Positions 43,529 through 52,257 of a stretch of 64,000 nucleotides of DNA are shown here, one piece after another. The first letter of the stretch is position 1. Every line of letters begins with the position of its first letter. The notes beneath the pieces are model-generated. The model saw nothing but the letters and a program-made list of their open reading frames with translations. It had not been told where the DNA came from and made no database searches. Source of the stretch: CAYHVK01 sp964360255 (lineage in GTDB: Bacteria > Bdellovibrionota > Bdellovibrionia > Bdellovibrionales > UBA1609); NCBI GenBank assembly GCA_964360255.1, contig CAYHVK010000002.1, positions 1 to 64,000 of the forward strand, in the 5' to 3' direction. The position numbers were made by a program, and so were the translations under genes.

Positions 43529-45787
43529 TTAATCCGCCTTAGCGAATTTGAAGTCGAGAGCGTCTTTCTCGAGGGTCACATGAATTGTGCCGCCTTTAGC
43601 CACGTCTCCGAAAAGAATCTGATCAACAAGAGGCTTTTTCAAGTGTTCGTCGACCGTACGAGCCAGTGGACGTGCACCATACTGAGGCTGATGACCTTTA
43701 AGGTAAAGCCACTTCAATACTTCTGGGGCCACATTGAAAGCGATTTTCTTTTTCTTCAATTGATCACGTAATTCATCAACAAACTTTTCAACCACTTGAA
43801 TTAAACGAGCCTCATCGAGGTTATTAAATTCAACAATGGCATCGAGGCGGTTGATAAATTCAGGCTTGAAGGTCTTTTTGATGGCTTCAATTGAAGCCGC
43901 TACGCCGCTCTCTTGACGAATGCCCATGCCGCCTTTTGAGGCTTCAAAAGCACCAGCATTACTTGTCATAATGATAATCGCATTGGTGAAGTCGGCCACT
44001 TTACCGTTGTTGTCGGTGAGTTTACCCGCATCCATCACTTGCAATAAAATATTGCTGAGATCAGGGTGAGCTTTTTCAATCTCATCGAATAAAACAACGG
44101 CGTGAGGAGTCTTCGCCATAGCTTCGGTCAGTTGACCACCTTCTTCATAGCCCACATATCCCGGAGGCGCGCCGACTAAGCGAGAAACCGCATGTTTCTC
44201 CATGTATTCACTCATGTCGAAGCGTAAGAATTCAACGCCTAAGAGTTTAGCCAGCTGCTTCGCAAGTTCAGTTTTACCGACACCTGTTGGGCCAGCGAAC
44301 AAGAATGAACCCATAGGTTTATTTTCTCGCCCTAAACCCACTCGCGAAAGTTTGATGGCCGAAACCACTTTTTCGACCGCTTTATTTTGGCCGAAAATTG
44401 ATTTCTTAAGGTTGTCTTCTAAGTTTTTAATCGTTTCTTTTTCATTCGTTGTAACAGAAGCCACCGGCACTTGAGCCATTGACGACACAACTCTTTCAAC
44501 GTCACGAACGTTCACCGTTTGCTCTTCATCGCTCTTGGCATCGATGCGGACTTTTGCGCCCACTTCATCGAGCACATCAATTGCCTTATCGGGGAGCTGC
44601 CTTCCGTGAATGTATTTAGCAGACAACTCGGCGCAGGCTTTAAGTGCGAGCTTGGTGTAAATGACGTTATGGTGAGTTTGGTATTTAGTTTTCAAACCTT
44701 CTAAAATTTTAACTGTGTCTTCTACGCTGGGTTCACGGATGTCGATCTTTTGAAAACGACGGGCCAAGGCACGGTCTTTTTCAAAACTATTGCGATATTC
44801 TTTATAGGTTGTAGAGCCCATGCAACTGATTGAACCATCAGCCAGCGCTGGCTTTAATAAATTAGAAGCATCCATTGTCGAGCCCGCAGTGCCGCCCGCT
44901 CCAACTACGGTGTGAATTTCGTCGATAAATAGAATCGCTTTTTTGCGTTTCTTAAGTTCATTCATTACGGCTTTTAGGCGCTCTTCAAAATCACCGCGAT
45001 ATTTAGTGCCGGCAATTAATGCTCCCATATCGAGAGAGAAAATTTCAGCTTCTTTTAATTGGGCGGGGACATCACCCGCGATCACGCGAGCCGCTAAGCC
45101 ATCGGCGATAGCCGTTTTACCAACACCGGCTTCACCAATTAAAATAGGATTGTTTTTAGTTCGGCGAGCTAATACTTGAACAGCGCGCTCGATCACATCA
45201 TTGCGACCAATTAATGGATCAGATTTGCCAGCTTTTACTTTTTCGTTAAGGTTCACTGTGTATTGCTCGAGAGCTGAAGCTGATTTTTGGCTTCCTCCCG
45301 CATCGCCGTCCACATCAGTTTGTGGTGACGGTAAGCCAAGAGCATTTGAGTTGCCATGAGAAATATAATTCACGATATCAAATTGCGTAGCGCCGGCTTT
45401 TTCTAAGAAATAAACGGCGTGCGACTGACGCTCATTAAAGAGTGCAACAAGCACGTAGCCCGTTGAAACTTCTTTTTTGCCAGCTGATTGAACCTGAATG
45501 GCGGCTCTTTGTAAGAGGCGGTGGAATGCAATGGTCAGTTCGGGTTTCCAGGCGGGGAAGTTTTTGATGACTTCGTCGCTGACCACCGGACTGTGACCGG
45601 TCACATAACCTTCTAAGTCTTTTTTTAAGTTACTTAAGTTAACACCGCAAGCAAGTAGGATGTCGTTGGCATCTGGATTATCTAGAAGTGCGAGGAGCAC
45701 GTGTTCAAGGCTGACAAACTCATGATGGTTTTCAGCCGCGATTCGCACAGCTTCATTTAATGATGATTCTAATTTTGGGTTTAACAT
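43529..45787 (-). CDS. clpA: ClpA, AAA+ unfoldase of the ClpAP protease
   Basis: The protein has 752 residues. It unfolds substrates and feeds them to ClpP. It has a Clp_N domain (1-145), then AAA-1 with Walker A GEAGVGKT (218-225), then AAA-2 with GPTGVGKT (near 495-502). A ClpP-docking loop reads MGI near 620, in place of the usual IGL/IGF. There is no middle coiled-coil domain, which distinguishes it from ClpB and ClpC. GGAGG precedes the ATG. clpS lies directly upstream, separated by a single base, as in many proteobacteria. Confidence 0.95.
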   Translation of the reverse strand: MLNPKLESSLNEAVRIAAENHHEFVSLEHVLLALLDNPDANDILLACGVNLSNLKKDLEGYVTGHSPVVSDEVIKNFPAWKPELTIAFHRLLQRAAIQVQSAGKKEVSTGYVLVALFNERQSHAVYFLEKAGATQFDIVNYISHGNSNALGLPSPQTDVDGDAGGSQKSASALEQYTVNLNEKVKAGKSDPLIGRNDVIERAVQVLARRTKNNPILIGEAGVGKTAIADGLAARVIAGDVPAQLKEAEIFSLDMGALIAGTKYRGDFEERLKAVMNELKKRKKAILFIDEIHTVVGAGGTAGSTMDASNLLKPALADGSISCMGSTTYKEYRNSFEKDRALARRFQKIDIREPSVEDTVKILEGLKTKYQTHHNVIYTKLALKACAELSAKYIHGRQLPDKAIDVLDEVGAKVRIDAKSDEEQTVNVRDVERVVSSMAQVPVASVTTNEKETIKNLEDNLKKSIFGQNKAVEKVVSAIKLSRVGLGRENKPMGSFLFAGPTGVGKTELAKQLAKLLGVEFLRFDMSEYMEKHAVSRLVGAPPGYVGYEEGGQLTEAMAKTPHAVVLFDEIEKAHPDLSNILLQVMDAGKLTDNNGKVADFTNAIIIMTSNAGAFEASKGGMGIRQESGVAASIEAIKKTFKPEFINRLDAIVEFNNLDEARLIQVVEKFVDELRDQLKKKKIAFNVAPEVLKWLYLKGHQPQYGARPLARTVDEHLKKPLVDQILFGDVAKGGTIHVTLEKDALDFKFAKAD

Positions 45788-45788
45788 G

Positions 45789-46133
45789 TTAAACCTCCTT
45801 CTCCATCACGCATTTGAGCGGATGTTTATTTTTGCGAGCATAATCATTAACTAAGTAAGTCTTCGTTTCTGCAATCTCATGACTGAAGGTGCCCGCTACG
45901 CCTCGTCCGTCTGTATGCACTTGCATCATAATACGACTGGCTTCTTCAGCTGTTTTTGCGAAAAACTTGGTCAATACATGAACCACAAAATCCATCGGGG
46001 TAAAGTCATCGTTAAGCAGGATGACTTTATACATTGGTGGCTCTTTAATTTTCGGTTTGGAATGAACAAGGGTCTGCGTCCCACTTTCACCGTGATCTTC
46101 TCGGTCTCTATTATCTCTTTCACCGCTGGCCAC
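45789..46133 (-). CDS. clpS: ClpS adaptor for N-end-rule substrates
   Basis: The protein has 114 residues. A disordered polar N-terminus (about 30 residues) inserts into ClpA. The core has PMYKVILLNDDFTPMDFVV (binding pocket), AEEASRIMMQVHTDGRGVAG and a C-terminal strand. It delivers proteins with Leu, Phe, Tyr or Trp N-termini to ClpAP. The start is GTG with GGAGG upstream. A heat-shock-like promoter may lie at 46158-46186. One base separates it from clpA. Confidence 0.95.
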   Translation of the reverse strand: MASGERDNRDREDHGESGTQTLVHSKPKIKEPPMYKVILLNDDFTPMDFVVHVLTKFFAKTAEEASRIMMQVHTDGRGVAGTFSHEIAETKTYLVNDYARKNKHPLKCVMEKEV

Positions 46134-46157
46134 GTATCCTCCAAATCAGCTGATCAT

Positions 46158-46186
46158 AACTTGAGTTCGATTCAAAAAGAGTCAAG
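46158..46186 (-). promoter_or_regulatory. possible heat-shock-like promoter of clpS-clpA
   Basis: Minus strand: CTTGACT (46180-46186), 14 bp, then CTCAAGTT (46158-46165). The spacing equals that of the dnaJ and dnaK motifs, but the -10 lacks CCC. Confidence 0.35.
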
Positions 46187-46602
46187 CTGACCAACTGCGT
46201 CCTCATGTCTAAGACTCACTGGGCGAGACTTAGACTCTTTTTCGTCTCTTACTTATTCTACCACTTCAAAAACTTCGACAAGGCGTTTCATCTTGAGTCA
46301 GGACCAAATTTTTTCTGCAAAAAAATTTGGCGGTTAGCTGCTAAAATGAATATTAAATTATCTGGGTTTGATTTGACGAGACGAACGTCTAGGTATGAGT
46401 CGTACCGGGATGAGAATCAGATGAGAATTCAAGGGTTAAACGGCGAGGTTGAAATCGACCTAAGTCGTTCAATTAACACGAAATTTTAGTTTTGACGGTT
46501 GTCAATATTCAGATAAGCTATTGAAAGGCGAAAATAAAGCCGAAAGCTTCACGGATTTGTACAGTTCAGTTTTGCAAATCGAAGTGAATTAATAACGTTA
46601 AC

Positions 46603-46619
46603 AATACGTAGTACGTATT
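46603..46619. promoter_or_regulatory. perfect palindrome in the pilA leader
   Basis: AATACGTA-G-TACGTATT lies immediately before the ribosome-binding GGGGG (46621-46625) and 15 bp before the pilA ATG. A bound protein or RNA hairpin here would block or set translation of the pilin. Confidence 0.55.
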
Positions 46620-46633
46620 AGGGGGATTTTTAA

Positions 46634-47200
46634 ATGGTTACGAAAATGAAAAGCATGGGCGTGAAGGGTTTCTCGCTCGTAGAATTAATGATCGTTGTTG
46701 CGATCATCGGTATCTTGGCAGCAGTTGCGATTCCAAACTTCCAACGGTTTCAGCGTAAAGCAAGACAGTCTGAGGCGACAAGCCAATTGGGTGGTATTCA
46801 CTCAGCTCAAGGCGCATTCCATGGTCAGTGGGAAAATTACATCACAGATCTAAGAACTGTTGGTTATTCACCATCAGGTACTCTCCGTTATCTTCATGGT
46901 TTCGGTGCAGCAACTGGTTGGTCAGGTATGGCTCCAGCAGATTACACTGGCGTAGCTATCGTACCGGGTAACAACAACACAAGTGTGGTTGGTGTTGCGG
47001 GCGTGTGTGCGACAGGCCCTTGCGTAAATGCTTGTACAGGTGGTTGTATGTTAGCTGCTGGTAGTACAGTGGGTGGCGGTACAGGTAACGCCGCAACATT
47101 TACTGCTGAATCAATTGGCGCTATTGGTGGTGCAGTTGATGACAACTGGACAATGAACCAAGCTAAAGTATTAATGAATACTATGGATGGAACGCTCTAA
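46634..47200 (+). CDS. pilA: type IV pilin (PilA-type major pilin)
   Basis: The protein has 188 residues. A short basic leader ends in Gly before the processing site: VKG then FSLVELMIVVAIIGILAAVA, with Phe+1 and Glu+5. Prepilin peptidase PilD would cleave here. The hydrophobic N-terminal helix packs in the pilus core. The globular part is Gly/Ala/Thr-rich, with four Cys in a short segment (GVCATGPCVNACTGGCM), unusual for the D-loop of a major pilin. RBS GGGGG precedes the ATG; a second ATG at codon 5 is possible. A strong terminator follows, so pilA is probably monocistronic. Confidence 0.92.
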   Translation: MVTKMKSMGVKGFSLVELMIVVAIIGILAAVAIPNFQRFQRKARQSEATSQLGGIHSAQGAFHGQWENYITDLRTVGYSPSGTLRYLHGFGAATGWSGMAPADYTGVAIVPGNNNTSVVGVAGVCATGPCVNACTGGCMLAAGSTVGGGTGNAATFTAESIGAIGGAVDDNWTMNQAKVLMNTMDGTL

Positions 47201-47232
47201 ATTTAAAACTTAATATAGCTTTTGCTATACGA

Positions 47233-47258
47233 GGCCGAGTTTTTACTCGGCCTTTTTT
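47233..47258 (+). terminator. rho-independent terminator of pilA
   Basis: GGCCGAGT, a 4-nt loop and ACTCGGCC, then six Ts. The stem overlaps the last codons of the convergent gene. Confidence 0.9.
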
Positions 47259-47944
47259 GTTAGGCCTTTTAATTTTTGCTCGATATATTTTTTATCTTCA
47301 TCCCTTAAATTCGGATTATATCTAAACTCCTCTAATATCCTTCGTGAAAAAAAATGTAGTCCTTCTTTTGAACTCAGCTTAGCTGCATAAAGCGCCATCC
47401 ATGGTGGAGCGCCAAGACGAGCTGCTCTTAAAAATAATAGAGCTGCTTTTTGACGATCTTCTACTTCAGAAGCGAAATGACTTGCGGCTCGAGACAAAAT
47501 CACCCAGTCATTAGGATAAAGTTTAATAGCCTTTTCAAATAGCACGGTCGCGCCATCAATATCATCGATAATAACACTAAGAATAATGGGGCCATTAACT
47601 GCAACAAAATGAAATCGCGGTATCAGTTCGATAATTAGATTTAATACATGAAAAACCCAGCCATAACTGCATGAAGGAGTGCGATCCAGTCCTATGCGAT
47701 TGCCTGAAGGTGCAAAACTTGAGGCACCTCTGTCCTGTTCGCAAACATTAAGGCTTTGAATGGCTGTTAGCCACCAACTATCACCAACAGTTTCAGTATA
47801 TCCCATAGTAAAGTACCGTATTGAAGGGCTTGGCGGAATAACCAACGCCTTTGGTTTTTCGTACGAGATCAATTCGGTATTCATAACTAGAATAATTGCT
47901 ACGCAAATCAATAAAATAGGCGACTTTAAAATGGTTTGCTTCAT
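47243..47944 (-). CDS. membrane-anchored TPR-like protein beside pilA
   Basis: The protein has 233 residues. The N-terminal TM or signal anchor (about 8-24, SPILLICVAIILVMNTEL) is followed by an exported domain whose C-terminal half reads as TPR-like helices (GATVLFEKAIKLYPNDWVIL, RQKAALLFLRAARLGA). Two Cys (VCEQDRG, SCSYGW) may pair. No enzyme motif. It lies between pilA and the divergent spermidine-synthase-like membrane protein, with a 58-bp divergent gap. A role in pilus assembly or in the partner's function is plausible but unproven. Confidence 0.65.
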   Translation of the reverse strand: MKQTILKSPILLICVAIILVMNTELISYEKPKALVIPPSPSIRYFTMGYTETVGDSWWLTAIQSLNVCEQDRGASSFAPSGNRIGLDRTPSCSYGWVFHVLNLIIELIPRFHFVAVNGPIILSVIIDDIDGATVLFEKAIKLYPNDWVILSRAASHFASEVEDRQKAALLFLRAARLGAPPWMALYAAKLSSKEGLHFFSRRILEEFRYNPNLRDEDKKYIEQKLKGLTKKAE

Positions 47945-48002
47945 ATACTTAGTTTATTAAAAATTAAAAATCTCACCAACATAATTCTTTGTTTGAGGCT
48001 CT

Positions 48003-50888
48003 ATGTTACGGTTTTCGCTCTTATTAGTTTTTTTATCAGGTGCTACTGGGCTCATCTATCAAGTGACCTGGCAGAAGTACTTAAGTATTATGCTAGGGAG
48101 CCACGCCTCTGCGGCCTCAATTGTCCTGGCTCTTTTTTTTCTTTTCCTCTCTTTGGGCTACGCCGTTATCGGAAAGTACTCATTTAAATTACATCGTAAC
48201 CATTTAGGACTTTACGGTGTTTTTGAATTTTTGATTGGTATCTACGCCTTATATTCGCCGCAATTATTTAGACTTATTTTCGAGTTTTATACCCAAAGTA
48301 AAAGCAGCGGAGATTCGGCTTATATGTGGGGCCTACTGTTCTCGGGTCTTTATATTTTTATTCCTACATTTTTAATGGGTGGAACCATCCCCGTTTTGGT
48401 TCAGGCGCTTTCAAGTAATTACGATGTGAGCTCAAAAACTCATGCGCGTATTTACTCCGTTAATACTCTTGGCGCATTTCTAGGATGTATCAGTGCTGGC
48501 TTCTGGCTTATTGAAAATTTCGGAATCGAGGATACATTATTTCTTACTGGCTGGCTCAATTTGCTGATTGGGCTGCTTGTTTTTGGTATAGTAATAAAAT
48601 CTACAAATGATTTTGCTGGCCCCAAACCAATGGCCATGAAAGTGGATGTGTCCTCACGGGATCATTTGATGCTGGTTGGTCTCGCCGCAATTTCGTTTTT
48701 ATCTGGATTTTATATTTTTACGCTCGAAAAACTGATTATAAAAATGTCAGGCCTTGTGTATGGCAGCTCAACATATACATATTCAATTGTAGTCGGAGCT
48801 TTCATTCTAGCTATTGGTGTTGGAAGTTTGCTTTTATCAGTTTTTGAAAAACGTCTGGGTAGTAAGGCCTTCATTGTTAGCATTATTCTTTCGGCAGTAT
48901 CATTAATAGCTCTTTATTTCTTTATCCCCCAATGGCCGACGGCCGGGTTTAGAATACGCGTTCTTTTTCAGCCAAGTTTAATAAATTTTATGCCGTACTG
49001 GATTACGAACCTAAACTTCTCATTACTGATTCTTTTGGTTCCGATTGGTTTTTTGGGCACTAATTTGCCCTTTTTATTTTCGCTCATCAAAAATGAAAAT
49101 CGGTATTTGGCACAAATGGTCGGGCGTCTCTATTCAGTGAACTGTCTTGGCGCCACTCTTGGCGCCATTATTGGCGGTTATTGGTTATTCAAGTTTTTAC
49201 CAGCAGATCAAATATTTAAAATTTCAATCATCTTGCTTATTTTTGCGGGAATTATTGCAACTTGGGTTTTAGATATAAGCCGATCAGTGCGAGGTGTATC
49301 TACTGTCATATTATTTTCAACCTTTATTATTACAGTCCTTTTACCGAATTGGAAAACCAGCTCATTTGTTCCTGGTCGGTATCTCTTTGATTCTATCTCA
49401 CAAACGGCAACAGACTTAGAAGAGTTACATAAGGGAACAGTAATAAAAGATTTTTTATTCGCTAAATTTGATCCAAATACGTTTACTACTGTGACATCAC
49501 TAAACGAAAAAGACCGTGTACTTTACGTGAACGGTAAGCCCGATGCTGCCACAACGGGTGATCAAACAGCCCGGGCAATGGCGGCACTGACTCCAATCGC
49601 TTTATCGAACAGAAAAGTTGAAAGTATTTTTATTGCTGGTCTTGGTGCTGGGCTATCTCTAGCTGTTGCCACCCGTTTTGAAGAAGTGAAAAACGTTGAA
49701 GTGGCTGAGATTTCAGAAACAGTGGTTGAGGCGTTGCCTTACTTTAAGGATTTTAATTTTGGTTTAGAGTCGAGAGTTAACAAGTATTCAATTGAGGTTG
49801 GAGATGCATATAAAGTTCTCATGTCTAAGAATAAAAAATATGACCTCATCATTTGCGAACCAAGCAACCCTTGGGTTTCCGGAGTTGAAAAACTTTTTTC
49901 CACTGAATTTTATCAACAAATAAAAGGACGCCTTCATAGTGATGGGTTGTTCGCACAGTGGTTCCCATTATTTAGTATGGATGAAGAGACCTTTCTTACA
50001 ATTTTAAATACTTTTTCGAAAGAATTTAAATGGGTTTCTGTTTGGATGGCGGGTGGTTCGGGAGCCATGACAATTATCGGAAGTGAAACTGAGCTTGTGC
50101 CAAATTTTGAAAATGTAAAGAAAAGATTTGCTCAGCAAAGTGATATATACAAAATGTTTAAGGTGGATAGTGCAGAGACAATTTACTACCAACAAATTTT
50201 GACGCCGGCACAAGTTAAGCTGCTTTTGCTTAAGGTTGAAGATGTGAATTCAGTTTTTGCTCCGGTTTTAGAATTTAAAGCTGGACGTGGTCATTTCGCA
50301 AAACTGAGTGTTGATTTAAATTCTCTTCTTAACGGTAAGGCAGTGCTGCCTTTGCCTAAAGAGCTTGAGCGTGAATTTTGGCCTTTTTGGTATACACAAA
50401 AGCTTGGTTTTGAGAAAGCAGCGTTTGATAAGGCGAGTGTAGTGGCAAGCAATTTACAGTACCATCTTTTAAGACAGCATTTGTTACTAGCTGATTCTGC
50501 TGCATACAAAGCGAACGTTAAGCCTGAAGAGCAAAAGACTTTAGCAGAGCATCTTTTTTTACTTGGACGCGCTCCCGCGCCTGTAATTAAAGAGGACGAG
50601 TCATTTGACGATCAAGTAGGCAAGTTAGCGTCAAAAGTTCGCCAGTTGAATGCGATAGGGTTTATGCCTAAGTTAGGACAGCTAGTGCAGTTTATTAATA
50701 GTAATTGTGTTACGGAGACATGTGCGAAAGCTAAATATGCATTTCTAAGTTGGACGGCATCCCCTGAAAAGTGGAATAAAGTTTTTAGTCATTTTGAACG
50801 CCAAAAGTTAAATGCAGAGCAGATTCGCCTAATTGATGATGAATATTTAAATGTGCAAAAAATATATCAAACTATGGGTGCCTATTAA
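48003..50888 (+). CDS. fused multipass membrane protein / spermidine-synthase-like protein
   Basis: The protein has 961 residues. GAGG precedes the ATG. Residues 1-450 form about 12-13 TM helices in two related halves; both contain RIYSVNTLGAFLG / RLYSVNCLGATLG. Residues about 480-760 are a spermidine-synthase/methyltransferase-like domain: FIAGLGAGLSL (near 544), VEVAEISETVVEAL and IICEPSNPWVSGVEKLFSTE. The catalytic Asp-containing motif of true SpeE is replaced by CEPSNPW, as in the fused-MFS family, so polyamine synthesis is doubtful. About 200 C-terminal residues are unassigned. A membrane-linked aminopropyl- or alkyl-transfer reaction is the best guess. Confidence 0.85.
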   Translation: MLRFSLLLVFLSGATGLIYQVTWQKYLSIMLGSHASAASIVLALFFLFLSLGYAVIGKYSFKLHRNHLGLYGVFEFLIGIYALYSPQLFRLIFEFYTQSKSSGDSAYMWGLLFSGLYIFIPTFLMGGTIPVLVQALSSNYDVSSKTHARIYSVNTLGAFLGCISAGFWLIENFGIEDTLFLTGWLNLLIGLLVFGIVIKSTNDFAGPKPMAMKVDVSSRDHLMLVGLAAISFLSGFYIFTLEKLIIKMSGLVYGSSTYTYSIVVGAFILAIGVGSLLLSVFEKRLGSKAFIVSIILSAVSLIALYFFIPQWPTAGFRIRVLFQPSLINFMPYWITNLNFSLLILLVPIGFLGTNLPFLFSLIKNENRYLAQMVGRLYSVNCLGATLGAIIGGYWLFKFLPADQIFKISIILLIFAGIIATWVLDISRSVRGVSTVILFSTFIITVLLPNWKTSSFVPGRYLFDSISQTATDLEELHKGTVIKDFLFAKFDPNTFTTVTSLNEKDRVLYVNGKPDAATTGDQTARAMAALTPIALSNRKVESIFIAGLGAGLSLAVATRFEEVKNVEVAEISETVVEALPYFKDFNFGLESRVNKYSIEVGDAYKVLMSKNKKYDLIICEPSNPWVSGVEKLFSTEFYQQIKGRLHSDGLFAQWFPLFSMDEETFLTILNTFSKEFKWVSVWMAGGSGAMTIIGSETELVPNFENVKKRFAQQSDIYKMFKVDSAETIYYQQILTPAQVKLLLLKVEDVNSVFAPVLEFKAGRGHFAKLSVDLNSLLNGKAVLPLPKELEREFWPFWYTQKLGFEKAAFDKASVVASNLQYHLLRQHLLLADSAAYKANVKPEEQKTLAEHLFLLGRAPAPVIKEDESFDDQVGKLASKVRQLNAIGFMPKLGQLVQFINSNCVTETCAKAKYAFLSWTASPEKWNKVFSHFERQKLNAEQIRLIDDEYLNVQKIYQTMGAY

Positions 50889-50962
50889 GGGTAAACTTGG
50901 GTTTATTGAGTATTAATCTAAAGCTAACTCAGCCTACATTTAGAATTTATCCTATTTTCAAC

Positions 50963-50990
50963 CTTGACACCAGCGCCCCAAATCCCACAT
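50963..50990 (+). promoter_or_regulatory. heat-shock-like promoter of dnaJ
   Basis: CTTGACA (50963-50969), 14 bp, CCCACAT (50984-50990). It is close to the sigma-32 consensus CTTGAAA-N13/14-CCCCATNT. Transcription from it would begin at or next to the ATG at 50998, and no ribosome-binding site is visible, so the mRNA may be leaderless. Confidence 0.6.
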
Positions 50991-50997
50991 TTACTAC

Positions 50998-52119
50998 ATG
51001 GCTCGAGACTATTACGAAATTTTGGGCGTCCAGAAGGGCGCCGATGCACCCACTATTAAAAAAGCTTATCGTCAAATGGCGATGAAGTTCCATCCAGACC
51101 GTAATCCGGGCGATAAGGCGGCTGAAGATAAGTTCAAAGAAGCCGCCGAAGCCTATGACGTTCTTTCAGATGAAAGTAAGCGTAGAAAATATGATCAGTT
51201 CGGCCATGCGGCTTTCGGGCAGGGTGGTTTCGGTGGTGGCCAAGGCTTCCACGATATGAACGATATTTTCTCAGCCTTCGGCGACATTTTCGGAGACATC
51301 TTTGGCGGGCAGGGTGGCCCAGGGGCACAGCGCGGAGGTCGCGGACGCTCCCGCACACAAAGAGGCTCTGACCTCCGTTATCTTTTAGACGTTGAACTTA
51401 AAGACGTCCTCACCGGTACCAAAAAAGAAATTCAATTTGAAACTGAAGAGTCTTGTAAAACATGCGAAGGCTCAGGCGCAAAAGCGGGCTCGAAACCAGA
51501 GACCTGCCGAACTTGTAATGGCCAGGGGCAGGTCATTCGCCAACAAGGTTTCTTTGCTATGGCCACAACATGCGGAACTTGCCGAGGCACGGGCCAAACA
51601 ATTAAAGACCCCTGCAACACTTGCAAAGGGCGCGGCCGCACTGAGGTAAAGAAAAAGCTCAGCATTAGTGTTCCGGCTGGCGTTGATACGGGCACGCAGC
51701 TTCGTCTCACCGGCGAAGGTGAGGCCGGCACATTTGGTGGCCCACCGGGAGATCTCTACGTTCAAATTAACGTTCGTAGTGATGAGCGTTTTGAGCGTGA
51801 AGGTTCAGCCCTCCACACTATGCTTCAGTTGAGTTATGTCAAAGCGCTCTTAGGAGCAAAAGTCACCGTAGATGGACTTGATGGTGAGTTCGAAGTGGAC
51901 ATTGAGCCAGGCGTAAAAGCAGGCGATACGGTTAAAGTGGCCGAGAAGGGTTTGCCAACTCTTAAACAAGCTCGTCGTGGAGACTTTGTTCTTCATATCG
52001 AAGTTGAGATGCCGAAGAAGCTAACGCGTCGCGAAGAAGAGCTATTAAGAGAGATTGCGAAAGAAAAGGGTGAAGAGGTATTACCACCTGCAGGCTTTTT
52101 TGGACGCAGAAAAAATTAG
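50998..52119 (+). CDS. dnaJ: DnaJ (Hsp40) co-chaperone
   Basis: The protein has 373 residues. It delivers unfolded proteins to DnaK and stimulates its ATPase. It has a J domain with HPD (32-34), a Gly/Phe-rich linker (about 75-125), four CXXCXGXG zinc motifs (CKTCEGSG, CRTCNGQG, CGTCRGTG, CNTCKGRG) and a C-terminal substrate-binding region ending near KKLTRREEELLRE. There is no Shine-Dalgarno sequence before the ATG; the promoter placement suggests leaderless translation. dnaJ precedes dnaK, the reverse of the usual order, and each has its own promoter. grpE is not nearby. Confidence 0.97.
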   Translation: MARDYYEILGVQKGADAPTIKKAYRQMAMKFHPDRNPGDKAAEDKFKEAAEAYDVLSDESKRRKYDQFGHAAFGQGGFGGGQGFHDMNDIFSAFGDIFGDIFGGQGGPGAQRGGRGRSRTQRGSDLRYLLDVELKDVLTGTKKEIQFETEESCKTCEGSGAKAGSKPETCRTCNGQGQVIRQQGFFAMATTCGTCRGTGQTIKDPCNTCKGRGRTEVKKKLSISVPAGVDTGTQLRLTGEGEAGTFGGPPGDLYVQINVRSDERFEREGSALHTMLQLSYVKALLGAKVTVDGLDGEFEVDIEPGVKAGDTVKVAEKGLPTLKQARRGDFVLHIEVEMPKKLTRREEELLREIAKEKGEEVLPPAGFFGRRKN

Positions 52120-52156
52120 TCGGCTGTTATTTAAAATACAACGAAAATGTCACGGC

Positions 52157-52186
52157 CTTGACGGGTTCAAAAACGAACCCATAGTT
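52157..52186 (+). promoter_or_regulatory. heat-shock-like promoter of dnaK
   Basis: CTTGACG (52157-52163), 14 bp, CCCATAGTT (52178-52186). It has the same motif and spacing as the dnaJ promoter. The resulting leader is about 65 nt and carries GGAGG just before the dnaK ATG. Confidence 0.7.
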
Positions 52187-52257
52187 AACTTATCAGGGAG
52201 GTTTACGGCTTTTTAAAACTAGAAAGCGTAAACACTGACATTAGTAATGGAGGAAGA

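Larger units (their letters stand above)
46134..46633. other. 500-bp gap between clpS and pilA
   Basis: It holds the clpS promoter region, a perfect AT-rich inverted repeat at 46304-46330 (CCAAATTTTTT-CTGCA-AAAAAATTTGG) and the palindrome at 46603-46619. A 47-codon ORF from ATG 46346 to 46489 (starting MNIKLSGFDL) has no RBS and no known family; I do not call it. A weak hairpin AAGC-CGAAA-GCTT lies near 46543. No sigma-54 -24/-12 element with correct spacing was found before pilA. Confidence 0.6.

Noticed and set aside
43430..43771. 113-codon + strand ORF over the clpA 3' end
   Set aside because: It is antisense to conserved ClpA codons and contains the hairpin at 43477.
46205..46489. 94-codon ORF between clpS and pilA
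   Set aside because: It has no RBS, covers the AT-rich inverted repeat and resembles no family. A 47-codon version from 46346 is equally unsupported.
46500..46620. Possible c-di-GMP (GEMM) riboswitch before pilA
   Set aside because: A GAAA-loop hairpin is present, but the conserved GEMM core and tetraloop-receptor pattern are not.
48003..50888. Calling this protein spermidine synthase (speE)
   Set aside because: The SpeE catalytic motif is replaced, and the protein is fused to about 12 TM helices.
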